From a bacterium BMS3Abin03 (GTDB taxonomy: Bacteria; Bacteroidota; Ignavibacteria; Ignavibacteriales; Ignavibacteriaceae): 43,144 bases of DNA. The position numbers were made by a program, and so were the translations under genes. The notes beneath the pieces were generated by a model. The model was not told the DNA's origin, ran no database searches, and saw nothing but the letters and a program-made list of their open reading frames with translations. Below, piece by piece: positions 15,940 to 25,970 of the stretch. The first letter of the stretch is position 1, and the number at the start of each line of letters is the position of its first letter. The stretch spans positions 1-43,144 of the forward strand of contig JAJDNK010000075.1 of NCBI GenBank assembly GCA_022340715.1. Direction: 5' to 3'.

Positions 15940-17421
15940 TTATTTAAATACAACTTTACCGATCTCGCATTCCTTACATCTTTCTTTAACACAATAGTAA
16001 CGAAACAATTCTATCATCCCCTGCATATCTATACTTTTTACTGTACCTCTGTTCAGGTTTAAACTCTGCACAACCTGATCTACAATCTTGTTCGAATCAT
16101 TTTGTATATAATTCAGGCTAAGTTTTTTTACCCGTTTTGTTTCCTCTTTCATTCTGAATATTTCAAAATAAACGGAAAACACCGGCAATATAACATTAAC
16201 AATTATATCATCGGCTCTTGAAAGTCCTATAAAATATTTCAGTCTTTCCTTTGCTTTCTTCTCAAATACATAATGTGATGACCAGAATCCATGTGCTTTA
16301 ACAATCATTATATTTCTTAGGTAAGAAATTATCTTCCCGGGACCCTCATCTTTAGAAAACATTTCTACAATTTTCCCAAACAAATCGTCCATTAGAATTT
16401 TCTTTAGCAGAACAGATCCTCCGGCAATTCTGATAGTTGGAAAATTAAACGGTCTTAACCTGAAAAAGTGCCATTTCTGTTTACTTAAATATATTCCATC
16501 ATAACTTTCTTTTATTTCGGACCACGTTTCAATTAAGCTGCGGATATATTCGGCACTTTCTTCATCAGGTGTTGAATAATCTTTTGGGATAAGATCACTC
16601 ACATTAAACATCGCTGATTCAATTATTCTATCTATATTTTCTTTCTCCGAAAGTTTACTGAAAAATTCAAGATTGAGTGCTTTTGCCAGCCTTAACATAA
16701 TATCTTTATTTTGCGAATATCCGAGAGCTTCAAATATCATTTCATAAATTAACTGCTGCCAAACAAGTGGTGAGTTAAAATCTTCAGTAGAAAACTTCTT
16801 GTTCTGAAAGTTTTCTCCAAAATCATAATGCACAACCGGTTCGCGGATATTCATTTCTTTCAGATAGATCATCTCTTTCAGACGATCAAAGATTCTTTTT
16901 TCTTTTTTCTGAAATCTTTCAATACCAAGATGTGTAATGAATTTCATTTTATCATTTTGTGGAACTTCTCCATTAATGGAAGAGCAAGGCATTGTAAAAT
17001 CTCTGTGATTTCTTTCGGAAATGATTGCTTGCTGGATCATACTTTTATAATCGTCGTCGATTACATTAGCAAGACTAACTGTATCCACTTTTCTACCATT
17101 TTGTGTAATCACATAAGGCTGGAATTTTTCATTTGAAAAGATGATGTGAAGTACAACTTTGTTAAATCGTTTGTCAAGATAATGCCCGTGAGATTTCCAA
17201 TCTGAATGTCGGAAATCGATTTCTACATCTCCCTGGTAAGTTATATTTCCAATTTTTATTCTTGAATTCAGGAAGTCCGGACCGGCAGAATCTTTATTAT
17301 TTTCACCAACATCTATTATTTCTATTTCCTGACCGGAGGGTGTTTTTACAGGGATTTGAAAGTTCTTCCCTTTCCAAATCTCGTAAAGCAATTTTTCACG
17401 TATTGGATTGTCCTTGAGCAC
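15940..17421 (-). CDS. DUF2851 family protein
   Basis: The 493-residue protein is recognised as DUF2851 by its N-terminal segment: LLYEIWKGKNF, LKTPSG-like (VKTPSGQEIEI), the strongly conserved AGPDFLNSRIKIG and GDVEIDFRHSDWKSHGH. The last is typical of this family, found mostly in Bacteroidetes and Chlorobi relatives. The C-terminal end has a small cysteine cluster (CVKERCKECEIG), possibly a metal site. No membrane segment or signal peptide is present. The pattern GPDF...GDVEIH-like has been likened to nuclease folds, but function is unknown. The start is GTG at 17421. It lies 124 bases after pyrF and may be a separate transcript. Confidence 0.85.
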   Translation of the reverse strand: MLKDNPIREKLLYEIWKGKNFQIPVKTPSGQEIEIIDVGENNKDSAGPDFLNSRIKIGNITYQGDVEIDFRHSDWKSHGHYLDKRFNKVVLHIIFSNEKFQPYVITQNGRKVDTVSLANVIDDDYKSMIQQAIISERNHRDFTMPCSSINGEVPQNDKMKFITHLGIERFQKKEKRIFDRLKEMIYLKEMNIREPVVHYDFGENFQNKKFSTEDFNSPLVWQQLIYEMIFEALGYSQNKDIMLRLAKALNLEFFSKLSEKENIDRIIESAMFNVSDLIPKDYSTPDEESAEYIRSLIETWSEIKESYDGIYLSKQKWHFFRLRPFNFPTIRIAGGSVLLKKILMDDLFGKIVEMFSKDEGPGKIISYLRNIMIVKAHGFWSSHYVFEKKAKERLKYFIGLSRADDIIVNVILPVFSVYFEIFRMKEETKRVKKLSLNYIQNDSNKIVDQVVQSLNLNRGTVKSIDMQGMIELFRYYCVKERCKECEIGKVVFK

Positions 17422-17545
17422 CTATTTCACTTAAATTATTTGCAAAACGATTAATAATAAACTTATGAATTAATCTTCTATCTTATTAATTTAACTTTAT
17501 ACGGATTACACACTATGTAAATAGTAAAGTACGTACTGTATAACT

Positions 17546-18358
17546 CTATGTTTCAAATAATTTTATTACTTCGGAATTTAATCTTACTAATTCTTCTTTT
17601 ACCTTAAGAGTAAAATCTTTCCCGCCACTTTTATATATCAGGCTACGACTAACGTTGATCAATAATTGTTTTCTATGCATCGTTTTAAATGAACTAATAA
17701 CTTCTTTTAAATTACCTGACTGTGTACCAATTCCTGGCAAAAGTATAGGAAGAGATCCAATATTATTCATATTCTCTTTTAATTCATCATTCTTTGTAGC
17801 ACCGAAAACAATCCCACAATTCTTTCTTGTATTCCATTCATTAACTTTTTGAATGATTTTCTGATAAAGATAAGTTCCATTATCTAATTTTTGTTTTTCA
17901 AAATCAGAAGCACCGGTATTAGACGTTAAAGCTAGAATAAAATTCAGCTTGTCTTCGTATAGTAAAAATGGTTCTAAAGAATCGTAACCCATGAATGGAT
18001 TTAAAGTAACGGCATCACATTTGAAATGATCGAATACGGATTTCGCATACATTTTTGATGTATTACCGATGTCTCCTCTTTTTGCATCCCCAATTATCAA
18101 AATATCATCGGGAATATAGTCTATTGTCTCAGATAAAATTTTTATCCCGTCATAACCGGCACTTTCGTAAAATGCAAAATTTATTTTAAATGCAGCTGCA
18201 TTTTTTTCAACGGTATCGATAATAGCTTTATTAAAATCTAAAGTTGGTCTGGATGATGATTTTAAAAAAGAAGGGATTTTTTCAATATCTGTATCAAGCC
18301 CAACACAAATAAATTTATTTGCATCATTTGCAGAAGTTAATTTTTCAAGTGCTTTCAT
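17546..18358 (-). CDS. pyrF: Orotidine 5'-phosphate decarboxylase (type 2)
   Basis: The 270-residue length and motifs identify the group 2 enzyme, which makes UMP from OMP in the last step of pyrimidine synthesis. It has FICVGLDTD near the N-terminus, the substrate Lys in AFKIN (about 58), the catalytic IGDAKRGDIGNTS (Asp 91, Lys 93, Asp 96), a LNPFMGYDSL segment, a LLPGIGTQSG phosphate loop and NVSRSL near the end. It begins 9 bases after rodA stops, so it is probably co-transcribed with the cell-elongation genes. Together with pyrG at the far end of the same run, it brackets the mre/mrd genes with nucleotide synthesis. Confidence 0.96.
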   Translation of the reverse strand: MKALEKLTSANDANKFICVGLDTDIEKIPSFLKSSSRPTLDFNKAIIDTVEKNAAAFKINFAFYESAGYDGIKILSETIDYIPDDILIIGDAKRGDIGNTSKMYAKSVFDHFKCDAVTLNPFMGYDSLEPFLLYEDKLNFILALTSNTGASDFEKQKLDNGTYLYQKIIQKVNEWNTRKNCGIVFGATKNDELKENMNNIGSLPILLPGIGTQSGNLKEVISSFKTMHRKQLLINVSRSLIYKSGGKDFTLKVKEELVRLNSEVIKLFET

Positions 18359-18367
18359 AAATTCAAA

Positions 18368-19597
18368 TCAGGCATAGTTCTTCCTGGTTCGGAATATATT
18401 GGCAACAATTCCAAGCATTACCATACTAACTAAAAGTGAACTACCACCATAACTCACGAACGGTAATGGCAAACCTACAACTGGCATGACACCAACTACC
18501 ATCCCAATGTTGATAATAAAGTGTGTAAAAAAGACGGTAAGTATACCAATCGATACCAAACTTAAAAATTCGTCTTTGGATGAGGAAGAAATTTTCAAGA
18601 TCCGAAGAAATAAATATGTAAACAGAATTAGAATAATGATTGTACCAATGAATCCGAATTCCTCTCCTACGACACAATAAATGAAATCTGTCCACTGTTC
18701 GGGAATAAACTGCAATTGTGTTTGATGACCAGCCATAAAACCTTTGCCGAGAAATCCACCGGAGCCTATTGCAACCTGAGCTTGTATTGTATTATAACCC
18801 GAACCTAATGGATCAGACATTGGATCTATGAAAGCCTGAATCCTGTTTTGTTGATGGGGACTTAGAGCACGAAATACATAATCAGTAAAAAATCCGCAAG
18901 CTAAGTTTAAGGCAAAGATTGAACCACTGAAGAAAAAATCTTGTCTGAACACGAACAATAAAGCAATTACAACTACTAAAGACGCAATAAAATAAAATGT
19001 TCCGAATAGGGATGAGATTGCAACAAAAATAGGTGAGAGGACAACAAACATTGCAAACACACTAATACCTTTCCAGAAAATAAGTGCGATGATCATCGTA
19101 AGAAATACAAAAACGGTTCCCAGATCAGGTTCAAGTAAAATGAGTGCTACAGGCATTATGCCTATTCCCAATGCCAGCAGCAAATCTTTAAATGATTCGA
19201 TATCAGTATTGTTACGACTAAGAAATTTCGCTAACATTAATATCGTACCAATCTTGGCGAACTCGGAAGGCTGAAAACCTAATGTTCCAAAGTTAATCCA
19301 GCTTTTGGAACCCGAAACAGTTTTACCTATTAATAAAACAAAGACCAATAAGAAAAGTGATAGCAAATAAACCGGTATCGCTGATTGCTTAAATAAATTT
19401 GATGGAAGTGAATACACTACAAAAAACAATATCATTCCGGCAATTCCCCATATAATTTGTTTTTCGAAATTACCTTGCGCAAGTGGATTGTTATAAGTTG
19501 AGCTATAAATTGCCGCTAAACCTGTACCGAAAAGAATTAAAACAGGAAACAGTAAACCGAAATCAAATTTATCTTTAAGATGATAATCAATTCTCAC
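18368..19597 (-). CDS. rodA: Rod-shape SEDS glycosyltransferase RodA
   Basis: The 409-residue polytopic membrane protein has about ten hydrophobic segments. SEDS-family landmarks are GFQPSEFAKIGTILMLAKF, LLEPDLGT, the large outer loop with FIDPMSDPLGSGYNTIQAQVAIGSGGFLGKG (catalytic Asp region), LQFIPEQWTDFIYCVVGEEFGF and VGLPLPFVSYGGSSLL. RodA polymerises lipid II glycan strands during elongation, working with PBP2. The start is GTG at 19597, overlapping the end of mrdA by 11 bases, so translation is coupled. Distinguished from FtsW by its pairing with PBP2 and MreBCD. Confidence 0.96.
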   Translation of the reverse strand: MRIDYHLKDKFDFGLLFPVLILFGTGLAAIYSSTYNNPLAQGNFEKQIIWGIAGMILFFVVYSLPSNLFKQSAIPVYLLSLFLLVFVLLIGKTVSGSKSWINFGTLGFQPSEFAKIGTILMLAKFLSRNNTDIESFKDLLLALGIGIMPVALILLEPDLGTVFVFLTMIIALIFWKGISVFAMFVVLSPIFVAISSLFGTFYFIASLVVVIALLFVFRQDFFFSGSIFALNLACGFFTDYVFRALSPHQQNRIQAFIDPMSDPLGSGYNTIQAQVAIGSGGFLGKGFMAGHQTQLQFIPEQWTDFIYCVVGEEFGFIGTIIILILFTYLFLRILKISSSSKDEFLSLVSIGILTVFFTHFIINIGMVVGVMPVVGLPLPFVSYGGSSLLVSMVMLGIVANIFRTRKNYA

Positions 19598-21407
19598 GCT
19601 TTGACTCCGAAACTGTATTTTCTAAATGCGTTAAAGTTTTCTCCTGCTCCAGGGATTTTTCCTTATTAGAATTCAGATAAGTTTCTATTATTTTTTTTGC
19701 AATGGGTGCAGCATAAGTTGAACCGAATCCAACATTTTCTACAATTACCGCCAGGGCAATTTGTGGATCATCGAAAGGTGCAAAAGCTACAAACCAGGCA
19801 TGATCTTTACCATGTGGATTTTGTGCTGTACCTGTTTTACCGGCAATAACGACATCATCCGATCTTATACTCGTTGCAGTACCGGCTCCATTTACCACCA
19901 GGTACATCCCTTTTTTAACAACATCAAAAACCTTTTGATCAATACCTGCATTCAATTGTTTAGATTTAAGATCGAATTCTTTCCCCATATTATTAATGTA
20001 ACCTCTTACAAGATGCGGTGTGTATGTTTTCCCGTTATTTGCTATCAATGCTGTATACTGTGCAAGCTGAACAGGAGAAACACTTACTTCTCCCTGACCA
20101 ATCGACAAACTTAACAAAATGCTTCTCGGCCAGTTCGGTCCGTAAGCTTTTTCATAGTATTTTGAATCCGGGATTAAACCGGAAGTTTCTTCATCGAGAT
20201 CGATATTTGTTTTAGAATCAAATCCAAAACGTTTCGAATATTCTGCTAATCTATCCAAACCTATTTTTAATATCAATTGGTAGAAAAATGAATTACAGGA
20301 TTTTTCTATTGCTTCAACAACATTTATTCTTCCGTGAACACCGTGACACTTAAAGAAACGCCCAAAGGTATAACCCCCGTTACAATTAAATGTTGAGGAA
20401 GTTGTGATAACTCCCAGATCCAGACCAGCTATAGCAACGAGCATTTTGTAAGTTGAACCAGGAGACTGAATAGACATTGTTGCTCTGTTAAATAATGGCT
20501 TTTCAGGATCATTATAGAGTGAATCTAAAAAATCTCTCGAGGTTATATACGAAAACTGATCAAGATCATATTGCGGAGAGCTTACAAATGCAAGTATTTC
20601 TCCCGTCTCCGGGTCAACTGCTACAATAGCACCTCTTTTATTTTTAAATTCTTCTTCGGCAACTTTTTGCGTTTCTGCATCTATGGTTAGTATAATATCG
20701 TTACCTTTCACCGGTAACTGATCATCACTACCATCGTTATATGAACCGATCTCCTTTTGTTTCGAATCAACAAGAATAAATTTTTTGCCTTTTTTACCTC
20801 TTAATTGTCTATCATAGTTTTTCTCAATTCCGCTATATCCTATAAAATCACCCGCTTTATAAAATTCACTTCCTTTCTCTAACTGCTTCTTTGTAATCTC
20901 TCTTGTATAGCCAAAAATATGCGACCCATTAATACCACCGGGATATCCACGATGCATTTCAATTATGTAATCTATACCGGGGAGGTTCTGGGAGTTTTCT
21001 TCAATCCAGGCAATAATGCTAAAATCCACCCCCCTCTTAATTTTTATCGGCTGATATTTAGAATAATTTCTATTCTGAAAGAGAACGTTATTTATGTATC
21101 CAGGTTCAAATTTTAAAACAGTTTCTAACATATGATTGAGACTGGTATCATATTCTGTAGGTGTGATTCTTAAAGTATATGCCGGTACATTATTAACAAG
21201 AAGTTTATGATTTCTATCGTAAAAAATCCCTCTCAACGGACTCTGATCAATTTGCTTGATACTGTTATTAACAGATTTGCTCTCATATAGATCCTGGTTA
21301 AGAATCTGCATCTGGAACAGACGGGCTCCCAACGCAATAGCACTTATTAAAATTGCTACTGAGAGAATCGTTTTTCTTTGTAAAGACGCAAATCTTTCGT
21401 TTATCAA
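19587..21407 (-). CDS. mrdA: Penicillin-binding protein 2 (elongation transpeptidase)
   Basis: The 606-residue class B penicillin-binding protein has an N-terminal membrane anchor (about 12-32), a pedestal/dimerisation region with SPLRGIFYDRNHKLL and a C-terminal transpeptidase. Its active-site motifs are SPGSTYK (Ser 318, Lys 321), SCN (370-372) and AGKTGTAQN (around 519). These identify PBP2, which cross-links peptidoglycan in the elongasome with RodA. The start is TTG at 21407, overlapping the mreD stop by 4 bases, with AAGGAGA just upstream. Its position between mreD and rodA is the common mreBCD-mrdAB order. Confidence 0.96.
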   Translation of the reverse strand: MINERFASLQRKTILSVAILISAIALGARLFQMQILNQDLYESKSVNNSIKQIDQSPLRGIFYDRNHKLLVNNVPAYTLRITPTEYDTSLNHMLETVLKFEPGYINNVLFQNRNYSKYQPIKIKRGVDFSIIAWIEENSQNLPGIDYIIEMHRGYPGGINGSHIFGYTREITKKQLEKGSEFYKAGDFIGYSGIEKNYDRQLRGKKGKKFILVDSKQKEIGSYNDGSDDQLPVKGNDIILTIDAETQKVAEEEFKNKRGAIVAVDPETGEILAFVSSPQYDLDQFSYITSRDFLDSLYNDPEKPLFNRATMSIQSPGSTYKMLVAIAGLDLGVITTSSTFNCNGGYTFGRFFKCHGVHGRINVVEAIEKSCNSFFYQLILKIGLDRLAEYSKRFGFDSKTNIDLDEETSGLIPDSKYYEKAYGPNWPRSILLSLSIGQGEVSVSPVQLAQYTALIANNGKTYTPHLVRGYINNMGKEFDLKSKQLNAGIDQKVFDVVKKGMYLVVNGAGTATSIRSDDVVIAGKTGTAQNPHGKDHAWFVAFAPFDDPQIALAVIVENVGFGSTYAAPIAKKIIETYLNSNKEKSLEQEKTLTHLENTVSESKREN

Positions 21408-21892
21408 ATTTTTCTCCTTCTGAAAGGGTAAAATAAAAATAATATGCTTACAACCGCAGTGTACAAAGATGGTAGTAATGCTTGCTCAAACAGGATTGAG
21501 AAGATATTCGTCTGTAAATCGAAAGTGGAGAAAAATGAAAAAATTATTGTATCGATAATTGAACAAAGTAAAACGATCAACGAAAAATTATAAGTGCTAA
21601 CATTAGTTATTTTTTTTGTTTCACCTGTAAAATAACCTGCTGTAAAACCCGCAATTGTTTTTGAAAGCATTGATAAGCCTAATAGATTTCCTGAAATCAA
21701 ATCAATCAGCAAACCGTAAACTGCGCCAAGAATAGTTCCGTATAATTGTCCTCGACTAATTGAATAGTATACAAGTATTATTAAAATAAGATCGGGAATG
21801 ATTCCGGCAAGCCTGATAAGCGGAACAATTGTGATTTGTAAAAGGTAAACTAAAAAAAATACTATGAGCGGAGTAATATATTCAAGCTTCAT
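21404..21892 (-). CDS. mreD: Rod-shape-determining membrane protein MreD
   Basis: The 162-residue protein is almost entirely hydrophobic, with about five membrane spans, and contains the MreD-typical stretch GIIPDLILIILVYYSISRG followed by GAVYGLLIDLISGNLLGLSML. Sequence conservation in MreD is low, so size, topology and position carry much of the call. It sits between mreC (1-base gap) and mrdA (4-base overlap). It links MreC and the cell-wall synthases to the MreB filaments in the inner membrane. Confidence 0.92.
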   Translation of the reverse strand: MKLEYITPLIVFFLVYLLQITIVPLIRLAGIIPDLILIILVYYSISRGQLYGTILGAVYGLLIDLISGNLLGLSMLSKTIAGFTAGYFTGETKKITNVSTYNFSLIVLLCSIIDTIIFSFFSTFDLQTNIFSILFEQALLPSLYTAVVSILFLFYPFRRRKI

Positions 21893-21893
21893 T

Positions 21894-22727
21894 TTACTGA
21901 TGCCTGTAAAAATTTAATTCCAACTCTTCAATCTGTTTACTTTTTACAACTGCTAGAATAAATAAATTATCGATAGTTGTAAGATTGACAAATGATTTAA
22001 CTTTTATATAACTAAACATTCCTAATCCACTTGGTTTGAATTCTTCCACAACTCCAACCGGAACAGGAATGGGTATTATAGAACTTATGTCCGAAGTTAC
22101 GATTCTATCTCCAACTTCAACATCATAAGTACTGGGGATGTTCTGCATAATTAATTCTTCACCCGTCCATTTTAAAATTCCATTTATTCTGCTTCTTTCA
22201 TCCATCACGGTTAGTTTGAGATCAACATTATGCAGGGTTTTAGCAATAGAAAAATCATCGGAAGTAGATTGAATGATACCTATCAATCCCTCATCATTAA
22301 TAACAGGCATTCCCGGAAGAACACTATCCCTTTTACCGGCATTAAGAGTAATTGAATTTTGTGTAAAAGACAATGACTTCGAAATAATCGAAGCCGGAAT
22401 TAAGGGAAATGATGTAGTATCTTTAAAATGAACAAGATCTCTCAGTTCGTCATTTTTAATTCCAAATTCCCTTAGTTTGCTCAGTCTTAACATAAGTTTT
22501 GCATTTATTTCTCTTAACTCCTGGTTTTCTCTTTTGAGATCCGAAGTACTGAATATATCTGATATAATTGATGTAATAGATGCAAAACTTCCAAAGGCAA
22601 TTGCTCTTACTTTTTGCACTTCAGGATTTTGATTTTGTGAAAGGATTATCAGGCTTAGGAGAACTGTAATTATGAGTACAATGTATTCTTTAAAGTTAGC
22701 CCATACTTTAGAAAATAATCGAAACAT
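21894..22727 (-). CDS. mreC: Rod-shape-determining protein MreC
   Basis: The protein of about 277 residues has one N-terminal membrane anchor (about 13-31), a coiled coil (about 62-95, KRENQELREINAKLMLRLSKLREF) and a periplasmic beta domain with the conserved VINDEGLIGII and DRIVTSDISSIIPIPVPVGVV segments. MreC bridges MreB with PBP2 in the periplasm. A TTG at 22730 is also in frame, but the ATG at 22727 forms TGATG with the mreB stop, a standard coupled start. Same operon as mreB and mreD. Confidence 0.95.
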   Translation of the reverse strand: MFRLFSKVWANFKEYIVLIITVLLSLIILSQNQNPEVQKVRAIAFGSFASITSIISDIFSTSDLKRENQELREINAKLMLRLSKLREFGIKNDELRDLVHFKDTTSFPLIPASIISKSLSFTQNSITLNAGKRDSVLPGMPVINDEGLIGIIQSTSDDFSIAKTLHNVDLKLTVMDERSRINGILKWTGEELIMQNIPSTYDVEVGDRIVTSDISSIIPIPVPVGVVEEFKPSGLGMFSYIKVKSFVNLTTIDNLFILAVVKSKQIEELELNFYRHQ

Positions 22728-23752
22728 CAATATCTTCTGTTACGAATAAGTACTTTCGAAAAATCATTAAGGTTATCAATAACTTTCCCAGTTCCGCGAA
22801 CTACAGCAGTTAAAGGATCATCCGCAACATGAACCGGTAAATTGGTTTCCATCCTGATTCGTTCATCCAGACCTTTCAATAAAGCTCCACCGCCTGTAAG
22901 CATGACACCACGATCCAGAATATCAGCCGATAATTCCGGTGGTGTTCTTTCCAAGGTTTGTCTAACAGCATCAATTATCTGAACAATACATTCATTCAAC
23001 GCTTCACGGATTTCTGCTGAACCCACTTCTGTTGTCTTGGGAATTCCACCGACGAGATCTCTTCCTTTAACCTGAATTGTAACTTCTTCTTTTAAAGGTA
23101 CTGCAGAACCAACTTCACATTTTATTGCTTCAGCTGTTCTTTCACCTATAAGAATATTATGATTTCTTTTAAAGAACTGCATTATCGCATAATTCATTTC
23201 ATCACCAGCTATACGAATTGATTCTTCGTTCACAATACCCGATAATGCAATAACAGCAATTTCAGTTGTTCCACCACCGATATCTATTATCATATTTCCA
23301 ACTGGAGCATCAACATCAATCCCAATTCCTATTGCAGCAGACATTGGTTCAGCAATGAGGTGAACTTCTTTTGCACCGGCATGTTCTGCACTATCTCTTA
23401 CAGCTCTCTTTTCAACTTCAGTAACTCCGCTGGGTACCGCAACTACGATTCTTCTGCTGCTTAAAACTCCTGCACGTACTCTTTTTATAAATGCTCTTAT
23501 CATACCTTCAGCAATTTCAAAATCAGCGATAACTCCATCTCTCATCGGTCTAGTAACACGAATTTCTTTATGTTCTCTTCCCTGCATTTCTTTCGCTTTA
23601 TTTCCTAAAGCGATAATACGTTTTGAGTTTTTATCGAATGCAACAATTGAAGGTTCGTTAAGAACTATACCTTTTCCTTTTATGTAGATCAGAGTATTGG
23701 CAGTACCAAGGTCAATTGCGATATCGGTAGAAAAAAAGTCGAATAAACCCAT
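22727..23752 (-). CDS. mreB: Actin-like rod-shape protein MreB
   Basis: The 341-residue length is normal for MreB. Motifs include IAIDLGTANTLIYIKGKG (phosphate 1), NEPSIVA, RPMRDGVIADFEIAEGMI, VPSGVTEVEKRAVRDSAEHAGA, the adenosine-binding MIIDIGGGTTEIAVIALSG (phosphate 2) and MLTGGGALLKGLDERI. It forms membrane-associated filaments that steer elongation. A ribosome site (GAGGT) precedes the ATG. purH ends 7 bases before the start, so it lies in the middle of a long operon rather than at its head. Confidence 0.97.
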   Translation of the reverse strand: MGLFDFFSTDIAIDLGTANTLIYIKGKGIVLNEPSIVAFDKNSKRIIALGNKAKEMQGREHKEIRVTRPMRDGVIADFEIAEGMIRAFIKRVRAGVLSSRRIVVAVPSGVTEVEKRAVRDSAEHAGAKEVHLIAEPMSAAIGIGIDVDAPVGNMIIDIGGGTTEIAVIALSGIVNEESIRIAGDEMNYAIMQFFKRNHNILIGERTAEAIKCEVGSAVPLKEEVTIQVKGRDLVGGIPKTTEVGSAEIREALNECIVQIIDAVRQTLERTPPELSADILDRGVMLTGGGALLKGLDERIRMETNLPVHVADDPLTAVVRGTGKVIDNLNDFSKVLIRNRRY

Positions 23753-23759
23753 TTTACCT

Positions 23760-25277
23760 CTAATGTTTAAAGTGTCTTATTCCTGTAAATAACATTGAAA
23801 TATTACTTTTATTGGCAGCATCTATCACTTCTTCATCTCTAACGGATCCGCCCGGCTGAATGACAGACGTTGCACCATTTTTTACAATTTCGAGTAGCGC
23901 GTCTGCAAACGGGAAAAACGCATCTGATGCTGCGACTGAATCTTTTAAATCTAATCCATATTCTTTTGCCTTCATTGCAGCAAGACGCACTGAATCCACT
24001 CTTGACATTTGTCCTGCACCAACACCTAATGTCGCTTTGTCTTTAGCAAAAACAATTGCATTGGATTTAGTATGTTTTGCAATCTTCCACGCAAAATACA
24101 AATCTTCCAGTTCATTCTCATCCGGTTTTTTACTAGTGGGAACAGATATTTTTTCAGGGATCAATCCTGTAAAGTCCCAATCCTGTACAACCACTCCACC
24201 GGGAATACTTTTCATAGATTTCTTTTCATTTCTAACAGATTTTAATTGCTTTAGTATTCGCCTGTTTTTTTTCTTCTTAAGAACAGTCAATGCACCTTCT
24301 GAATAATCCTTAGCACTGATTACTTCGAGAAATATTTCATTCAGTTTTTCCGCCAGTTTTTCATCAACTGTACCTGGGAAAGTTACGATACCACCAAAGG
24401 CAGATACGGGATCACACTTTAACGCTTTTTCATAAGCGTCAAAGAAATCTTTTCCAGTTGCTGCACCAGCAGGATTACTATGCTTAATAATGGTACATGA
24501 ATTTTCCCCGAGTTCCTCCACTAATTCAACAGCTGATACTAGATCAAAAATATTATTGTAAGATAATTCTTTTCCATGAAGTAATTCGAAGTGATCGGAA
24601 AATTTTCCATAAATACCAGCTTTCTGATGAGGATTTTCACCGTACCTTAAGTTCTGATCAAGCGGGAGATTGATCCTTATGTTTTTTGGTTCAAGTTTAA
24701 ATCTCGATTCAAAATAATTTGCAATATAGGTGTCATATTCTGAAGTGTGAGCAAATGCAGCTACAGCCAGTTTACGTTTTGTTTCTTCAGTTATTTCATC
24801 TTTAGATAATTCTTCTAAGAATTTTTCGTACTGATAGGGTGAAGTTAGCACCGAAACAAATTTATGATTTTTTGCAGCAGCTCTTATAAGACTTATTCCA
24901 CCGATATCTATGTTTTCAACCGCTGTATCCAGATCTACATCTTCTTTACTGGTAACATTAATAAACGGATAAAGATTTACACATACAATATCAATGGGAC
25001 TGATTTGATTTTCCTTTGCTTCCTTTTGATCTACTTCATTATCTCTTCTCAACAAAATGCCTCCGAAAATTTTGGGATGAAGAGTTTTTACTCTACCATC
25101 CATAATTTCGGGAAATCCTGTAAGCTCCGCTATTTCCATTACTTCTATTCCTGCTTCACTTATTCTTTTTGACGTATTACCGGTAGCTAAAATCTTATAA
25201 TTATTATTAATTAAACCCGAAGCAAGTTCTGTTAAACCTGTTTTATCTGAAACGCTAATTAATGCTAATTTCTGCAA
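23760..25277 (-). CDS. purH: Bifunctional AICAR formyltransferase / IMP cyclohydrolase
   Basis: The 505-residue enzyme catalyses the last two steps of IMP synthesis. The N-terminal IMP cyclohydrolase part (about 1-140) begins LALISVSDKTGLTELA and has GGRVKTLHP-like MDGRVKTLHPKIFGGIL and VCVNLYPF. The formyltransferase part carries LRYGENPHQKAG, the catalytic IIKHSNPAGAA and SAFGGIV, and ends near VIQPGGSVRDEEVIDAA and FTGIRHFKH. The start is TTG at 25277. It sits directly upstream of mreB (7 bases) and 30 bases after purN, in the same transcription direction. Confidence 0.97.
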   Translation of the reverse strand: MQKLALISVSDKTGLTELASGLINNNYKILATGNTSKRISEAGIEVMEIAELTGFPEIMDGRVKTLHPKIFGGILLRRDNEVDQKEAKENQISPIDIVCVNLYPFINVTSKEDVDLDTAVENIDIGGISLIRAAAKNHKFVSVLTSPYQYEKFLEELSKDEITEETKRKLAVAAFAHTSEYDTYIANYFESRFKLEPKNIRINLPLDQNLRYGENPHQKAGIYGKFSDHFELLHGKELSYNNIFDLVSAVELVEELGENSCTIIKHSNPAGAATGKDFFDAYEKALKCDPVSAFGGIVTFPGTVDEKLAEKLNEIFLEVISAKDYSEGALTVLKKKKNRRILKQLKSVRNEKKSMKSIPGGVVVQDWDFTGLIPEKISVPTSKKPDENELEDLYFAWKIAKHTKSNAIVFAKDKATLGVGAGQMSRVDSVRLAAMKAKEYGLDLKDSVAASDAFFPFADALLEIVKNGATSVIQPGGSVRDEEVIDAANKSNISMLFTGIRHFKH

Positions 25278-25307
25278 TTTAATGGTCCAAAATTTTAGAT
25301 AAATTAA

Positions 25308-25916
25308 TTATTGAAGAACATCCACTTTATTGTTTTTAACAAGAATTTTATTTGTAGCAAATTTCTCGATGACAAATGGTAATAATTCATGCTCTATCTT
25401 CAACACATGTTCTGCAATTGCTTCTGCTGAGTTAAGATCAGAAATATCAATTTTTCTCTGAGCAATAATCTGTCCGGTATCGTAAGTCTCATCGACCAGA
25501 TGAACCGTTGCACCCGATTCTTTTACCGATGAATTGAGTACCGCTTTATGAACATTCATTCCGAACATTCCTTTACCACCGAAAGCCGGAAGCAAAGCTG
25601 GATGAATATTTATGATTTTGTTTTTAAATTCCTTTATAACCGAATCAGGTATTAATTTCAGAAATCCGGCAAGAACAATCAGATCGATATTGCGGGACTT
25701 TAAAAAATCTGCTAAACCGGAGTAGCTTATAGATTCTTTATCATTTCCAAGGGAAAAACAAGCAACGGAATTATCTGCTGCTATTTGAAATGCCTTACAA
25801 TTCTTTTTATCACTGATTACGGAATCTACAACTACCAGATTCTTTAATTTTGGGGAATTTAAAACAGCCTGAAGGTTTGAACCTCTGCCCGAAACAAATA
25901 CTGCAACTCTTAACAC
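25308..25916 (-). CDS. purN: Phosphoribosylglycinamide formyltransferase
   Basis: The 202-residue protein shows the folate-dependent GART fold: FVSGRGSNLQAVL (phosphate loop), VLAGFLKLIP, the catalytic NIHPALLPAFGGKGMFG (Asn and His) and GATVHLVDETYDTGQIIAQ (catalytic Asp). It transfers a formyl group to GAR in purine synthesis. The start is GTG at 25916. It lies between a TPR-protein gene and purH, so two purine genes are adjacent in one run. Confidence 0.97.
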   Translation of the reverse strand: MLRVAVFVSGRGSNLQAVLNSPKLKNLVVVDSVISDKKNCKAFQIAADNSVACFSLGNDKESISYSGLADFLKSRNIDLIVLAGFLKLIPDSVIKEFKNKIINIHPALLPAFGGKGMFGMNVHKAVLNSSVKESGATVHLVDETYDTGQIIAQRKIDISDLNSAEAIAEHVLKIEHELLPFVIEKFATNKILVKNNKVDVLQ

Positions 25917-25970
25917 AATTGCTCAATTATCATTTTACAAAGCTACTTAACGTACAAAGAATAATCAATA

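Noticed and set aside
23860..24306. 148-codon plus-strand frame opposite purH
   Set aside because: purH is certain on the minus strand; the antisense frame is Ser/Phe-rich with no domain, as expected of a shadow.
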